31,817 bases of DNA from Clostridium sp. AM30-24 (GTDB taxonomy: Bacteria > Bacillota > Clostridia > Lachnospirales > Lachnospiraceae), in assembly GCF_003480435.1 (NCBI RefSeq), contig NZ_QUJB01000028.1, positions 1-31,817 of the forward strand, written 5' to 3'. Below are positions 22,637 through 31,817 of this stretch, in pieces. Numbering within the stretch: position 1 is the first letter of the stretch; every line of letters starts with the position of its first letter. Position numbers and translations under genes: made by a program. The notes beneath the pieces were generated by a model. It made no database searches, had not been told where the DNA came from, and saw only the letters and a list, made by a program, of their open reading frames with translations.

Positions 22637-23722
22637 ATGTTTATAGAATCCATCGAGCTGTCAGATTACAGAAATTACAGTCATTTACATATCGATTTTC
22701 ATAAAGGTACGAATGTTCTTTATGGAGATAATGCCCAGGGAAAGACAAATATTCTGGAATCCGTTTACGTATGCAGCACAACAAAATCGCATCGTGGGAG
22801 CAAGGATAAAGAAATAATCCGGTTCGGCGCGGATGAAGCACATATCAAAATGATGGTCCGCCGGGATGAAATTCCTTATCGGATCGACATGCATCTGAAG
22901 AAAAATAAAGCAAAAGGGGTCGCTGTCAACGGAGTTCCGATCAAAAAAGCAAGCGAACTTTTCGGAATCGTCAACGTGATCTTCTTTTCACCGGAAGATC
23001 TGAATATTATCAAGAATGGTCCCGCCGAGCGGAGACGCTTTGTTGATCTGGAGCTTTGCCAATTAAATAAGCTGTATGTCTACAATCTGGTACAGTATAA
23101 CAAAACAGTTATACAACGAAACAGACTATTAAAAGACATAGATCACGATGCGTCCTTAAAAGACACACTACCCATGTGGGACGAGCAGCTCTTAAAGTAC
23201 GGCACAGAACTTATAATTATGCGTTCTGAGTTTATAAAAGAGCTGAACCCACTGATTGCGGGCATCCACGCGGGACTTTCAGGCGGAAAAGAAACACTTT
23301 CCGTTGCCTATGAGCCGAATGTTACGGCGGAAAATTTCAGGGACCGGCTTGCTGCAAATCAGTTTCAAGAGATCAGGCAGCGTCAGACTCTGACAGGTCC
23401 GCACCGCGATGACTTGAATTTCATCATAAACGGAGCGGATATCAGACGGTTCGGATCACAGGGACAGCAGAGAACGGCAGCGCTTTCTCTGAAACTTGCG
23501 GAGATCGAGCTGGTAAAAAAGATCGTAAAGGATTATCCTGTACTTCTTCTTGATGATGTCCTTTCTGAACTTGACAGCAAGAGACAGGAACATTTACTTT
23601 CAGAAATTACCCACATTCAGACCTTGATCACATGTACGGGGCTGGATGAGTTTGTAAACAGCAAATTCCGGATGGACAAGATTTTTAAGATTGTTGAAGG
23701 AACGGTAGAGAGCGAAGACTAA
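22637..23722 (+). CDS. recF: DNA replication and repair protein RecF
   Basis: The 361-residue ABC-type ATPase has Walker A in YGDNAQGKTNILE (about 30-42), the signature motif FGSQGQQRTAALSLKLAE at about 275-292, and Walker B VLLLDDVLSELD at about 305-316. MFIESIELSDYRNY at the N-terminus is characteristic. It binds gapped DNA and helps load RecA, together with RecO and RecR. The ribosome binding site upstream is weak (GAGA), so translation may be coupled to yaaA. gyrB starts 12 bp later. Confidence 0.96.
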   Translation: MFIESIELSDYRNYSHLHIDFHKGTNVLYGDNAQGKTNILESVYVCSTTKSHRGSKDKEIIRFGADEAHIKMMVRRDEIPYRIDMHLKKNKAKGVAVNGVPIKKASELFGIVNVIFFSPEDLNIIKNGPAERRRFVDLELCQLNKLYVYNLVQYNKTVIQRNRLLKDIDHDASLKDTLPMWDEQLLKYGTELIIMRSEFIKELNPLIAGIHAGLSGGKETLSVAYEPNVTAENFRDRLAANQFQEIRQRQTLTGPHRDDLNFIINGADIRRFGSQGQQRTAALSLKLAEIELVKKIVKDYPVLLLDDVLSELDSKRQEHLLSEITHIQTLITCTGLDEFVNSKFRMDKIFKIVEGTVESED

Positions 23723-25645
<1,923 letters not shown>

Positions 25646-25747
25646 TGCGGCAGCATGGCTATCCGGGAATCGGTAAGTTTACTGGATGGTCATGCGGCGC
25701 AGTTTACGCAGGTTTAAGGCGCAGCGCAGGCTGCATTGGAGGAAAGA

Positions 25748-28270
25748 ATGGAACCGAATATTTTTGACAAAATTCATGAGATAGACTTAAAGAAGACCAT
25801 GGAGAAGTCGTACATCGACTACGCCATGAGCGTTATCGCATCCCGAGCGCTCCCGGATGTCCGTGACGGTTTAAAGCCGGTACAGAGACGTGTCCTTTAC
25901 TCCATGGCGGAACTGAACAATGGTCCGGATAAGCCGCACAGAAAAAGTGCCCGTATCGTCGGCGATACCATGGGTAAATATCATCCGCACGGAGACAGTT
26001 CCATCTACGGTGCTTTGGTAAATATGGCCCAGAGATGGTCTATGCGTTATATGCTCGTAGACGGCCACGGAAACTTTGGATCCATCGACGGCGATGGTGC
26101 TGCTGCCATGCGATATACGGAGGCGAGACTCAGTAAGATCTCTGTAGAAATGCTGGCGGATATTTACAAAGATACCGTTGACTTTATTCCAAACTTTGAT
26201 GAGACAGAGAAGGAGCCGACCGTACTTCCGTCCAGGTTCCCGAACCTTCTTGTAAACGGGGGAACCGGTATCGCGGTCGGAATGGCCACAAATATCCCGC
26301 CGCATAACCTCCGCGAGGTCATTGCGGCTGTCGTAAAGATCATCGACAATCAGGTGGAGGAAGGAAGACAGACCTCCATGGAAGAGGTCTTACAGATCAT
26401 CAAAGGACCGGATTTCCCGACAGGAGCTGAGATCCTGGGAACGAGAGGAATCGAAGAAGCGTACCGTACAGGACGGGGAAAGATCAGAGTCCGCGCGGTG
26501 ACAAATATTGAGACAGCGCCGAACGGAAAGAGCCACATTATTGTCACGGAGCTTCCATACCTTGTAAATAAGGCAAGACTCATTGAAAAGATCGCGGAAC
26601 TCGTAAAGACAAAGAAGATCGACGGAATCACCGGAATCACCGATGAGTCCAACCGTGAGGGAATCCGCATCAACATCGAACTCAGGAGAGATGTGAATGC
26701 GAATGTCCTCTTAAACCAGCTCTTAAAGCATACACAGCTGCAGGATTCCTTCGGTGTGATCATGCTTGCACTGGTAAACAATGAGCCAAAGGTCCTCAAT
26801 ATCCTCCAGATGTTAGAGTACTATCTGGACCATCAGAAGGACGTTGTGACGAGAAGAACGAAGTACGACTTAAATAAGGCCGAGGAACGGGCTCATATCT
26901 TAGAGGGCTTATTAAAAGCTTTAGATCATATCGATGAGGTCATCAGGATCATCCGCGGCTCCGCAAATGTCGCAGAGGCGAAACGTGAACTCATGGAACG
27001 CTTCGAACTCACAGATCCGCAGGCACAGGCCATCGTGGATATGCGTCTTCGTGCTCTGACAGGTCTGGAAAGGGAAAAGCTTGAGAACGAGTACAAAGAA
27101 CTGGAGGCAAAGATTGCGGAATTAAGAGGAATCCTTGCGGATGAGAATAAACTGTTAGGTGTGATCAGAAAAGAGATCCTCGTGATCTCCGAGAAATATG
27201 GTGATGACAGACGGACAAAGATCGGCTTTGATGATGATATGTCCGTGGAAGACCTGATCTCTGATGATGACACTGTAATTGCCATGACTAATCTCGGATA
27301 TATCAAGAGAATGTCCGTGGACAATTTCAAGAGCCAGAACCGCGGCGGAAAGGGAATCAAGGGAATGCAGACTATCGATGAGGATTTCATCGAGGATCTT
27401 CTCATGACAACAAACCACCACTACATTATGTTCTTCACGAACACAGGACGCTGCTACCGGATCAAGGCTTATGAGATCCCGGAGGCAGGCAGAACAGCCC
27501 GCGGAACGGCTATTGTGAACCTTTTACAGCTTCAGGCTGGTGAAAAGGTTACAGCGGCGATCCCGATGCGTGAGATCGATGATGACAAGTATCTCTTCAT
27601 GGCTACAAAGGGCGGAATGGTGAAGAAGACCAGAATGTGTGAATACAGCAACATGAGAAAGACAGGTCTTCAGGCGATCCTGCTCCGCGAAGGCGATGAG
27701 CTGATCGAGGTAAAAGTAACAGACAATACCGAGGATATTTTCCTCGCGACAAAATTCGGTATGTCTATCCGCTTCAAAGAGACGGATGCGAGAATTACCG
27801 GCCGTGTTTCCTATGGCGTGATCGGAATGAAGCTCGATGAGGGCGATGAAGTCATCGGAATGCAGATGGCAAGTCAGGGCGAGTATATGCTCGTTGCCTC
27901 CGAAAAGGGATACGGAAAGAGAACGAGAATCTCTGAATTTAAGCTGCAGCTTCGCGGCGGTAAGGGACTTCTCTGCTATAATGTAACAGAAAAGACAGGA
28001 AATCTTGTCGGAATGAAGCTGCTTGATGACGGAAGAGATATTATGCTGATCACCAATGAAGGAATTCTGATCCGTATGAGTGTTGACGATATCTCCATTA
28101 TCGGCAGAAATACATCCGGCGTAAAAATGATGAGCATTGATGCAGACTCCAATGTCCGTGTTGCGTCCATTGCCAAAGTGCGGGAAAGCAACCGTCAGGA
28201 TGAGGAGAATGAAGACGTGGAAGCTCCGGAAAATCCGGAAGATGAGGAGAAAGAGACCACGGAGAAATAA
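25748..28270 (+). CDS. gyrA: DNA gyrase subunit A
   Basis: The 840-residue protein starts at ATG 25748, with GGAGGAAAG directly upstream. The open frame from a TTG at 25736 would include that site and is less likely. The winged-helix and tower domains come first, with the catalytic tyrosine in [10 protein letters not shown] (Y123). The quinolone pocket reads [13 protein letters not shown], with Ser84 and Gly88 at the E. coli Ser83 and Asp87 positions. The C-terminal beta-pinwheel carries the GyrA box [11 protein letters not shown] (about residue 532), which wraps DNA and marks it as gyrase and not topoisomerase IV. The acidic tail ([18 protein letters not shown]) is normal for the family. A terminator lies at 28347-28384. 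Confidence 0.97.
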   Translation: MEPNIFDKIHEIDLKKTMEKSYIDYAMSVIASRALPDVRDGLKPVQRRVLYSMAELNNGPDKPHRKSARIVGDTMGKYHPHGDSSIYGALVNMAQRWSMRYMLVDGHGNFGSIDGDGAAAMRYTEARLSKISVEMLADIYKDTVDFIPNFDETEKEPTVLPSRFPNLLVNGGTGIAVGMATNIPPHNLREVIAAVVKIIDNQVEEGRQTSMEEVLQIIKGPDFPTGAEILGTRGIEEAYRTGRGKIRVRAVTNIETAPNGKSHIIVTELPYLVNKARLIEKIAELVKTKKIDGITGITDESNREGIRINIELRRDVNANVLLNQLLKHTQLQDSFGVIMLALVNNEPKVLNILQMLEYYLDHQKDVVTRRTKYDLNKAEERAHILEGLLKALDHIDEVIRIIRGSANVAEAKRELMERFELTDPQAQAIVDMRLRALTGLEREKLENEYKELEAKIAELRGILADENKLLGVIRKEILVISEKYGDDRRTKIGFDDDMSVEDLISDDDTVIAMTNLGYIKRMSVDNFKSQNRGGKGIKGMQTIDEDFIEDLLMTTNHHYIMFFTNTGRCYRIKAYEIPEAGRTARGTAIVNLLQLQAGEKVTAAIPMREIDDDKYLFMATKGGMVKKTRMCEYSNMRKTGLQAILLREGDELIEVKVTDNTEDIFLATKFGMSIRFKETDARITGRVSYGVIGMKLDEGDEVIGMQMASQGEYMLVASEKGYGKRTRISEFKLQLRGGKGLLCYNVTEKTGNLVGMKLLDDGRDIMLITNEGILIRMSVDDISIIGRNTSGVKMMSIDADSNVRVASIAKVRESNRQDEENEDVEAPENPEDEEKETTEK

Positions 28271-28346
28271 TGCACATGCATATGAAGAGTGGCTTTGAGC
28301 GTGTTCTTCATCCATAAAACAAGATTTCTGGCTCTGGAGTGATTTG

Positions 28347-28384
28347 GATACAGGAATCTGGGAATACCGGGTTCCTGTATTTTT
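28347..28384 (+). terminator. gyrA terminator
   Basis: The arms ATACAGGAA (28348-28356) and TTCCTGTAT (28372-28380) around a 15-nt loop are followed by TTTT. Confidence 0.75.
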
Positions 28385-28475
28385 ACGCGGACAATGAGCG
28401 AAAGTCTATGCCTTGCATGAGACTTTAGCGGTTGCCGCGGTAACATGATACAATAATTTTTAGGAGGATGCGGCA

Positions 28476-29936
28476 ATGGGAATTACAAAGTCAGAGGCAC
28501 TAAAGGCAGTAGACAGAGAGCGCGGACCGGTTTGTGAAGCCAGCGATAAGATCTGGGATCAGCCGGAGACGGCATTTCAGGAATTCCATTCCACGGACAT
28601 ACTGTGTGAACTTCTTGAAAAAGAGGGATTTAAGGTAGAGAGAAATCTTGCAGGGATCGCCACAGCGTTTTCAGGTACATACGGCTTTGGCAAGCCGGTA
28701 GTAGGTATTCTCGGTGAGTTTGATGCGCTGTCGGGACTTAGTCAGGAGTCTCAGAGTCTGAAAAAAATCGCAATGGAAGACGGCGCGCCGGGACATGGAT
28801 GTGGACACAACCTTCTCGGAACAGGTTCCGTTGCTGCTGCAATTGCGGTAAAAGAGTATCTGGAGAAGAATCAGAAAGAGGGAACAGTTGTATTCTTTGG
28901 CTGTCCGGGCGAGGAAGGCGGATCCGGAAAGAGTTTTATGGCGAGAGATGGCGTGTTCGATCAGCTGGACTTTGCAGTGACATGGCATCCGGGTGATAAG
29001 AATTTGGTTTCAGTGGGAAGTTCTCTGGCAAACTATCAGATCATCTATCGCTTCTATGGTCAGGCATCCCATGCGGCGGCATGCCCGGAGCTCGGAAGAA
29101 GTGCTCTTGATGCTGTGGAACTTATGAATACAGGCGTCCAGTACCTGAGAGAACATATCATTCAGGAAGCGCGTATCCACTACGCGATCACCAACACAGG
29201 CGGGTACTCCCCGAATGTTGTACAGCCATACAGTGAAGTTTTATACCTGATCCGTGCGCCGAAGAACAGTCAGGTAAAGGAAATCTATGAGCGTGTCAAC
29301 GATATTGCGAGAGGTGCAGCCCTCATGACGGGAACAAAGATGGAACTTCAGTTCGTAAAGGCATGTTCCAACCTCGTAGATAACACGGTCATGGAAGAGG
29401 TCATGCAGAAGAATCTTGAGGAGATCGAGAGAGAACCGTATACAGCGGAGGAGATCGAGTTCGCAGGAAAGATCGGCGCGACCTTTGGAGGAAACCATGT
29501 GGATATTCAGGATATTCTCGTGAGATACGAAAAATCCAGAAAGGCGGCCGTAGAGAAATTCCTGGCGCCACATGCGGATGATGTGATCAATGACTTTATC
29601 GTTCCGCTGATGGATACGGAAGAGTGCATGAAAGGTTCAACAGACGTCGGCGATGTGAGCTGGGTATGCCCGACAGCGCAGATCAATGCCGTGACAGAGG
29701 CAGCAGGAACCCCGGGACATTCCTGGCAGATGGTTTCTCAGGGCAAATCTTCCATCGCCCACAAGGGGATGCAGTTTGCCGGAAAAGTCATGGCGGGAAC
29801 TGTCATTGATATGCTGGAGAAACCGGAACTCATTGAAGAGGCGAAAAAAGAGTTAAGAAGACGCGTCGGCACAGAGGGATATATTCCGCCGATTCCGGAG
29901 GGAATCCGTCCGATGGCGATCAATCCAAAAAAATAA
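28476..29936 (+). CDS. M20-family amidohydrolase, AbgB-like
   Basis: The 486-residue protein resembles p-aminobenzoyl-glutamate hydrolase subunit B and related M20 peptidases. Metal-binding motifs are visible: GEFDALSGL at about 80-88, GHGCGHNLLG at about 108-117 (His ligands), GCPGEEGGSGK at about 148-158 (Glu ligand and general base) and TWHPGD at about 170. The dimerisation insert follows (FYGQASHAAACPELGRSALDAVEL). It probably cleaves an amide bond of an aminoacyl or N-acyl amino-acid substrate in the cytoplasm, which cannot be named from sequence. The start at 28476 has TAGGAGGATG about 6 nt upstream. It is 18 bp from the fumarase genes, so they may form an operon. Confidence 0.88.
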   Translation: MGITKSEALKAVDRERGPVCEASDKIWDQPETAFQEFHSTDILCELLEKEGFKVERNLAGIATAFSGTYGFGKPVVGILGEFDALSGLSQESQSLKKIAMEDGAPGHGCGHNLLGTGSVAAAIAVKEYLEKNQKEGTVVFFGCPGEEGGSGKSFMARDGVFDQLDFAVTWHPGDKNLVSVGSSLANYQIIYRFYGQASHAAACPELGRSALDAVELMNTGVQYLREHIIQEARIHYAITNTGGYSPNVVQPYSEVLYLIRAPKNSQVKEIYERVNDIARGAALMTGTKMELQFVKACSNLVDNTVMEEVMQKNLEEIEREPYTAEEIEFAGKIGATFGGNHVDIQDILVRYEKSRKAAVEKFLAPHADDVINDFIVPLMDTEECMKGSTDVGDVSWVCPTAQINAVTEAAGTPGHSWQMVSQGKSSIAHKGMQFAGKVMAGTVIDMLEKPELIEEAKKELRRRVGTEGYIPPIPEGIRPMAINPKK

Positions 29937-29954
29937 TCAGGAGGAAAATCGTCT

Positions 29955-30797
29955 ATGAGGACCGTTCAGACGAGTGAAATCACAAAAAATATCCGGGAAA
30001 TGTGTATTGAAGCGAACCATTTCCTTTCGGATGATATGAAAAAAGTATTTGATGAGAGCGTGGAGAAGGAAGAATCTCCTCTCGGAAAGCAGATTTTAAA
30101 CCAGCTTCAGGAAAATCTTGAGATTGCCGGAAGAGACATGATACCGATCTGTCAGGATACGGGCATGGCTGTCATTTTTATCAAGGTCGGACAGGAAGTA
30201 CATATCGAAGGAGGAAATCTGACGGATGCCATCAATGAAGGTGTCCGTCAGGGATATGTGGATGGATATTTAAGAAAGTCTGTTGTCCGCGATCCCATCG
30301 ATCGTGTGAATACAAAAGACAATACCCCGGCGATCATCCACTATGAGATCGTAGACGGAGACCGGGTGGATATTACCGTGGCACCGAAAGGATTCGGAAG
30401 TGAAAATATGAGCCGTGTGTTCATGCTAAAGCCGGCGGACGGTATTGAGGGAGTGAAGGAGAAGATCTTAGAGGCAGTCCGTGACGCAGGCCCGAATGCC
30501 TGTCCTCCGATGGTAGTAGGTGTTGGTATCGGGGGAACATTTGAAAAGTGCGCCTTGATGGCAAAGCATGCCCTGACGAGAAATCTGAACGAGGAATCTC
30601 CGGTTCCATATGTCAAAGAACTGGAGAAAGAAATGCTTGAAAAGATCAACGGTCTCGGAATCGGACCGGGTGGACTTGGCGGCCGTGTGACCGCTATGGC
30701 AGTCAATATTGAGACATATCCGACGCATATCGCGGGACTCCCGATGGCAGTAAATATCTGCTGTCATGTAAACCGCCATGCGCATCGTGTTATTTAA
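29955..30797 (+). CDS. Class I fumarate hydratase (or related hydro-lyase) alpha subunit
   Basis: The 280-residue protein matches the iron-sulfur hydro-lyase alpha family (fumarase/TtdA). It has PICQDTGMAVIFIKVG at about 58-73 (first cluster cysteine), PKGFGSENMS at about 138-147, NACPPMVVGVGIGGTFEKCALMAKHAL at about 175-200 (second cysteine region), GPGGLGGRVTAMAVNIE at about 236-252 and ICCHVNRHAHR at the end (third cysteine). The [4Fe-4S] enzyme, with its beta subunit, interconverts fumarate and malate, or tartrate to oxaloacetate in TtdAB. Fumarate is likelier from the common Clostridia arrangement. GAGGAAAA precedes the start, and the beta subunit follows after 23 bp. Confidence 0.93.
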   Translation: MRTVQTSEITKNIREMCIEANHFLSDDMKKVFDESVEKEESPLGKQILNQLQENLEIAGRDMIPICQDTGMAVIFIKVGQEVHIEGGNLTDAINEGVRQGYVDGYLRKSVVRDPIDRVNTKDNTPAIIHYEIVDGDRVDITVAPKGFGSENMSRVFMLKPADGIEGVKEKILEAVRDAGPNACPPMVVGVGIGGTFEKCALMAKHALTRNLNEESPVPYVKELEKEMLEKINGLGIGPGGLGGRVTAMAVNIETYPTHIAGLPMAVNICCHVNRHAHRVI

Positions 30798-30820
30798 AAT
30801 AAGAGGAGCGGGAGGAAAAC

Positions 30821-31369
30821 ATGGACAGACAGATCAGTGTACCAATTAAGAAAGAAGATGCAGTGTCTCTCCGGGCCGGTGACTACGTGACTCTTACGGG
30901 AACCATCTACACGGCGAGAGACGCAGCGCATAAGAGAATGCAGGAAGCGCTGGATGCTGGGGAAGCTTTGCCTATCGACATGCAGGGAAACGTTATTTAT
31001 TATATGGGCCCATCCCCGGCAAGGAAGGGAAGACCTATCGGATCTGCCGGACCGACAACAGCGAGCCGAATGGATAAATATGCTCCGAAGCTTTTAGATC
31101 TCGGACTGGGTGCCATGATCGGAAAAGGCAAGAGAAGTCAGGCGGTGATCGATGCTATCATAAGAAACGGTTCCGTATATTTCGCGGCGATCGGCGGTGC
31201 AGGGGCATTATTATCCCAACGTATTAAAAAGTCAGAGATTGTTGCCTACGATGATCTGGGAACAGAGGCAATCCGGAAACTGGAAGTAGAAGACTTTCCG
31301 GTAGTTGTGGTGATCGATTCTCAGGGAAATAACCTGTATGAGACGGCAATCAAGGAATATCAGAAATAA
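30821..31369 (+). CDS. Class I fumarate hydratase (or related hydro-lyase) beta subunit
   Basis: The 182-residue protein is the C-terminal-type half of the class I hydro-lyase. It has the substrate-binding motif YTARDAAHKRM at about 31-41, YMGPSPARKGRPIGSAGPTTASRMD at about 61-85, and GLGAMIGKGKRS at about 94-105, then YFAAIGGAGALLSQ at about 118-131. Together with the preceding alpha subunit it forms the oxygen-sensitive fumarase used by anaerobes. GGGAGGAAAAC precedes the start. Both subunits look complete. Confidence 0.93.
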   Translation: MDRQISVPIKKEDAVSLRAGDYVTLTGTIYTARDAAHKRMQEALDAGEALPIDMQGNVIYYMGPSPARKGRPIGSAGPTTASRMDKYAPKLLDLGLGAMIGKGKRSQAVIDAIIRNGSVYFAAIGGAGALLSQRIKKSEIVAYDDLGTEAIRKLEVEDFPVVVVIDSQGNNLYETAIKEYQK

Positions 31370-31378
31370 TATCAGATG

Positions 31379-31430
31379 AGAAAGCGGAGAACCGACAGCC
31401 GGAAAAGGAGTTGATTCCCCGCTTTTCTGG
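31379..31430 (+). terminator. Hairpin after the fumarase genes
   Basis: AGAAAGCGG (31379-31387) pairs with CCGCTTTTCT (31419-31428) with one bulge over a 31-nt loop. The T-rich part lies within the stem, so terminator function is only moderately supported. Confidence 0.45.
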
Positions 31431-31491
31431 TATAAAAGTATAGAGAAAAATCATACTGTAAAAAGATGGTAAAAAAAGATGAAAAAAGTTG

Positions 31492-31520
31492 TTGACAAAA
31501 AGAACTATAGCTTGTATAAT
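31492..31520 (+). promoter_or_regulatory. Promoter of tRNA-Ser
   Basis: TTGACA (31492-31497), a 17-nt spacer and TATAAT (31515-31520) form a full-consensus sigma-A promoter with an A-rich upstream element. It drives the tRNA-Ser 64 bp later. Confidence 0.9.
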
Positions 31521-31583
31521 TAATCCTGCGTCTGGCGAGTTCGCCCGACAAACTTAATAAATGATAATTAGCTACGGTAATAA

Positions 31584-31671
31584 GGAGAAATACTCAAGAG
31601 GCCGAAGAGGCGCCCCTGCTAAGGGTGTAGGTCGGGAAACCGGCGCGAGGGTTCAAATCCCTCTTTCTCCG
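31584..31671 (+). tRNA. tRNA-Ser (anticodon GCT)
   Basis: The fold has acceptor GGAGAAA with TTTCTCC and discriminator G, anticodon stem CGCCC/GGGTG with loop CTGCTAA (anticodon GCT, reads AGC/AGU), a long variable arm typical of Ser (GTCGGGAAACCGGC), and T-arm GAGGG-TTCAAAT-CCCTC. CCA is not encoded. Confidence 0.96.
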
Positions 31672-31725
31672 TTCATCTGCTTGAAGGACTTCGAAAAAGA
31701 ACTTCAAAAAAGATGAAAAAAGTTG

Positions 31726-31754
31726 TTGACAAACAGCAAACACTGTGATAAGAT
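31726..31754 (+). promoter_or_regulatory. Promoter of the presumed rRNA operon
   Basis: TTGACA (31726-31731), a 17-nt spacer and TAAGAT (31749-31754) follow an A-rich upstream element. The leader contains CTTGAAAACTGAACAG near the end of the window, a motif common in Firmicutes rRNA leaders. The 16S gene itself is not in the window. Confidence 0.75.
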
Positions 31755-31817
31755 ATCAGAGTTGCCGCTGAGATACAGCAACAACAAAACAAAGTTCCTT
31801 GAAAACTGAACAGTATG

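Larger units (their letters stand above)
31472..31733 (+). repeat. 28-bp direct repeat carrying two -35 regions
   Basis: The block at 31472-31499 (A-rich, ending GTTGTTGACAAA) recurs exactly at 31706-31733. Each copy holds the upstream element and -35 box of one promoter, for tRNA-Ser and for the presumed rRNA operon. Confidence 0.85.

Overview
The window is the chromosomal replication-origin region of a low-GC, Gram-positive anaerobe, most likely a Lachnospiraceae-type member of the Clostridia. The gene order rpmH-rnpA-yidD-yidC-jag-mnmE-mnmG-rsmG on one side and dnaA-dnaN-yaaA-recF-gyrB-gyrA on the other is the classical Firmicutes oriC neighbourhood. The DUF3881 and DUF4446 companions of parAB and the class I two-subunit fumarase point to anaerobic Clostridia. 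Transcription diverges at about 19.05-19.54 kb. Genes to the left read on the minus strand and genes to the right on the plus strand, so nearly all are co-directional with forks leaving oriC. The clear exception is an alpha/beta-hydrolase gene at 9.0-10.0 kb.

Left 4.4 kb: a plasmid-like or ICE-like replication and partition module, all on the minus strand. In transcription order it holds a leader with GGGTGG repeats and an attenuator-like terminator, a ParB-like gene, a Soj-type parA, a second ParB-like gene, a RepA_N replication initiator with iterons inside its own reading frame, and a small membrane-protein gene broken by a one-base frameshift. The module lies directly against the 3' end of a tRNA-Arg(CCT). 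A second tRNA-Arg(CCT) copy, whose sequence degenerates after the anticodon, lies about 180 bp further right. This resembles the edge of an element integrated at a tRNA.

4.9-10.8 kb: the chromosomal partition locus, with soj-parB-DUF4446-DUF3881 as a compact operon and four perfect parS sites (TGTTTCACGTGAAACA) in the two flanking non-coding regions around the hydrolase. 10.8-18.0 kb: the tRNA-modification and rRNA-methylation operon mnmE-mnmG-rsmG, and the membrane-insertion and RNase P operon rpmH-rnpA-yidD-yidC-jag, with clear intrinsic terminators. 18.4-19.0 kb: an ECF-transporter substrate-binding membrane protein with a near-consensus promoter.

19.4-21.2 kb: a bipartite oriC with DnaA-box clusters on both sides of dnaA. 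The dnaA-dnaN intergenic region also carries an AT-rich stretch next to a CTA-repeat that fits a DnaA-trio. 21.2-28.3 kb: the sliding clamp, an S4-domain protein, RecF and both gyrase subunits. 28.5-31.4 kb: an AbgB-like M20 amidohydrolase followed by the fumarase alpha and beta subunits. The window ends with a tRNA-Ser(GCT) and a strong promoter leading into what is probably a 16S rRNA operon starting just beyond the edge.

Most of the window is ordinary housekeeping sequence. The novelty candidates are in the left module: repeats inside repA that do not follow the reading frame, the parB-parA-parB arrangement, the GGGTGG array and the tRNA-Arg junction.
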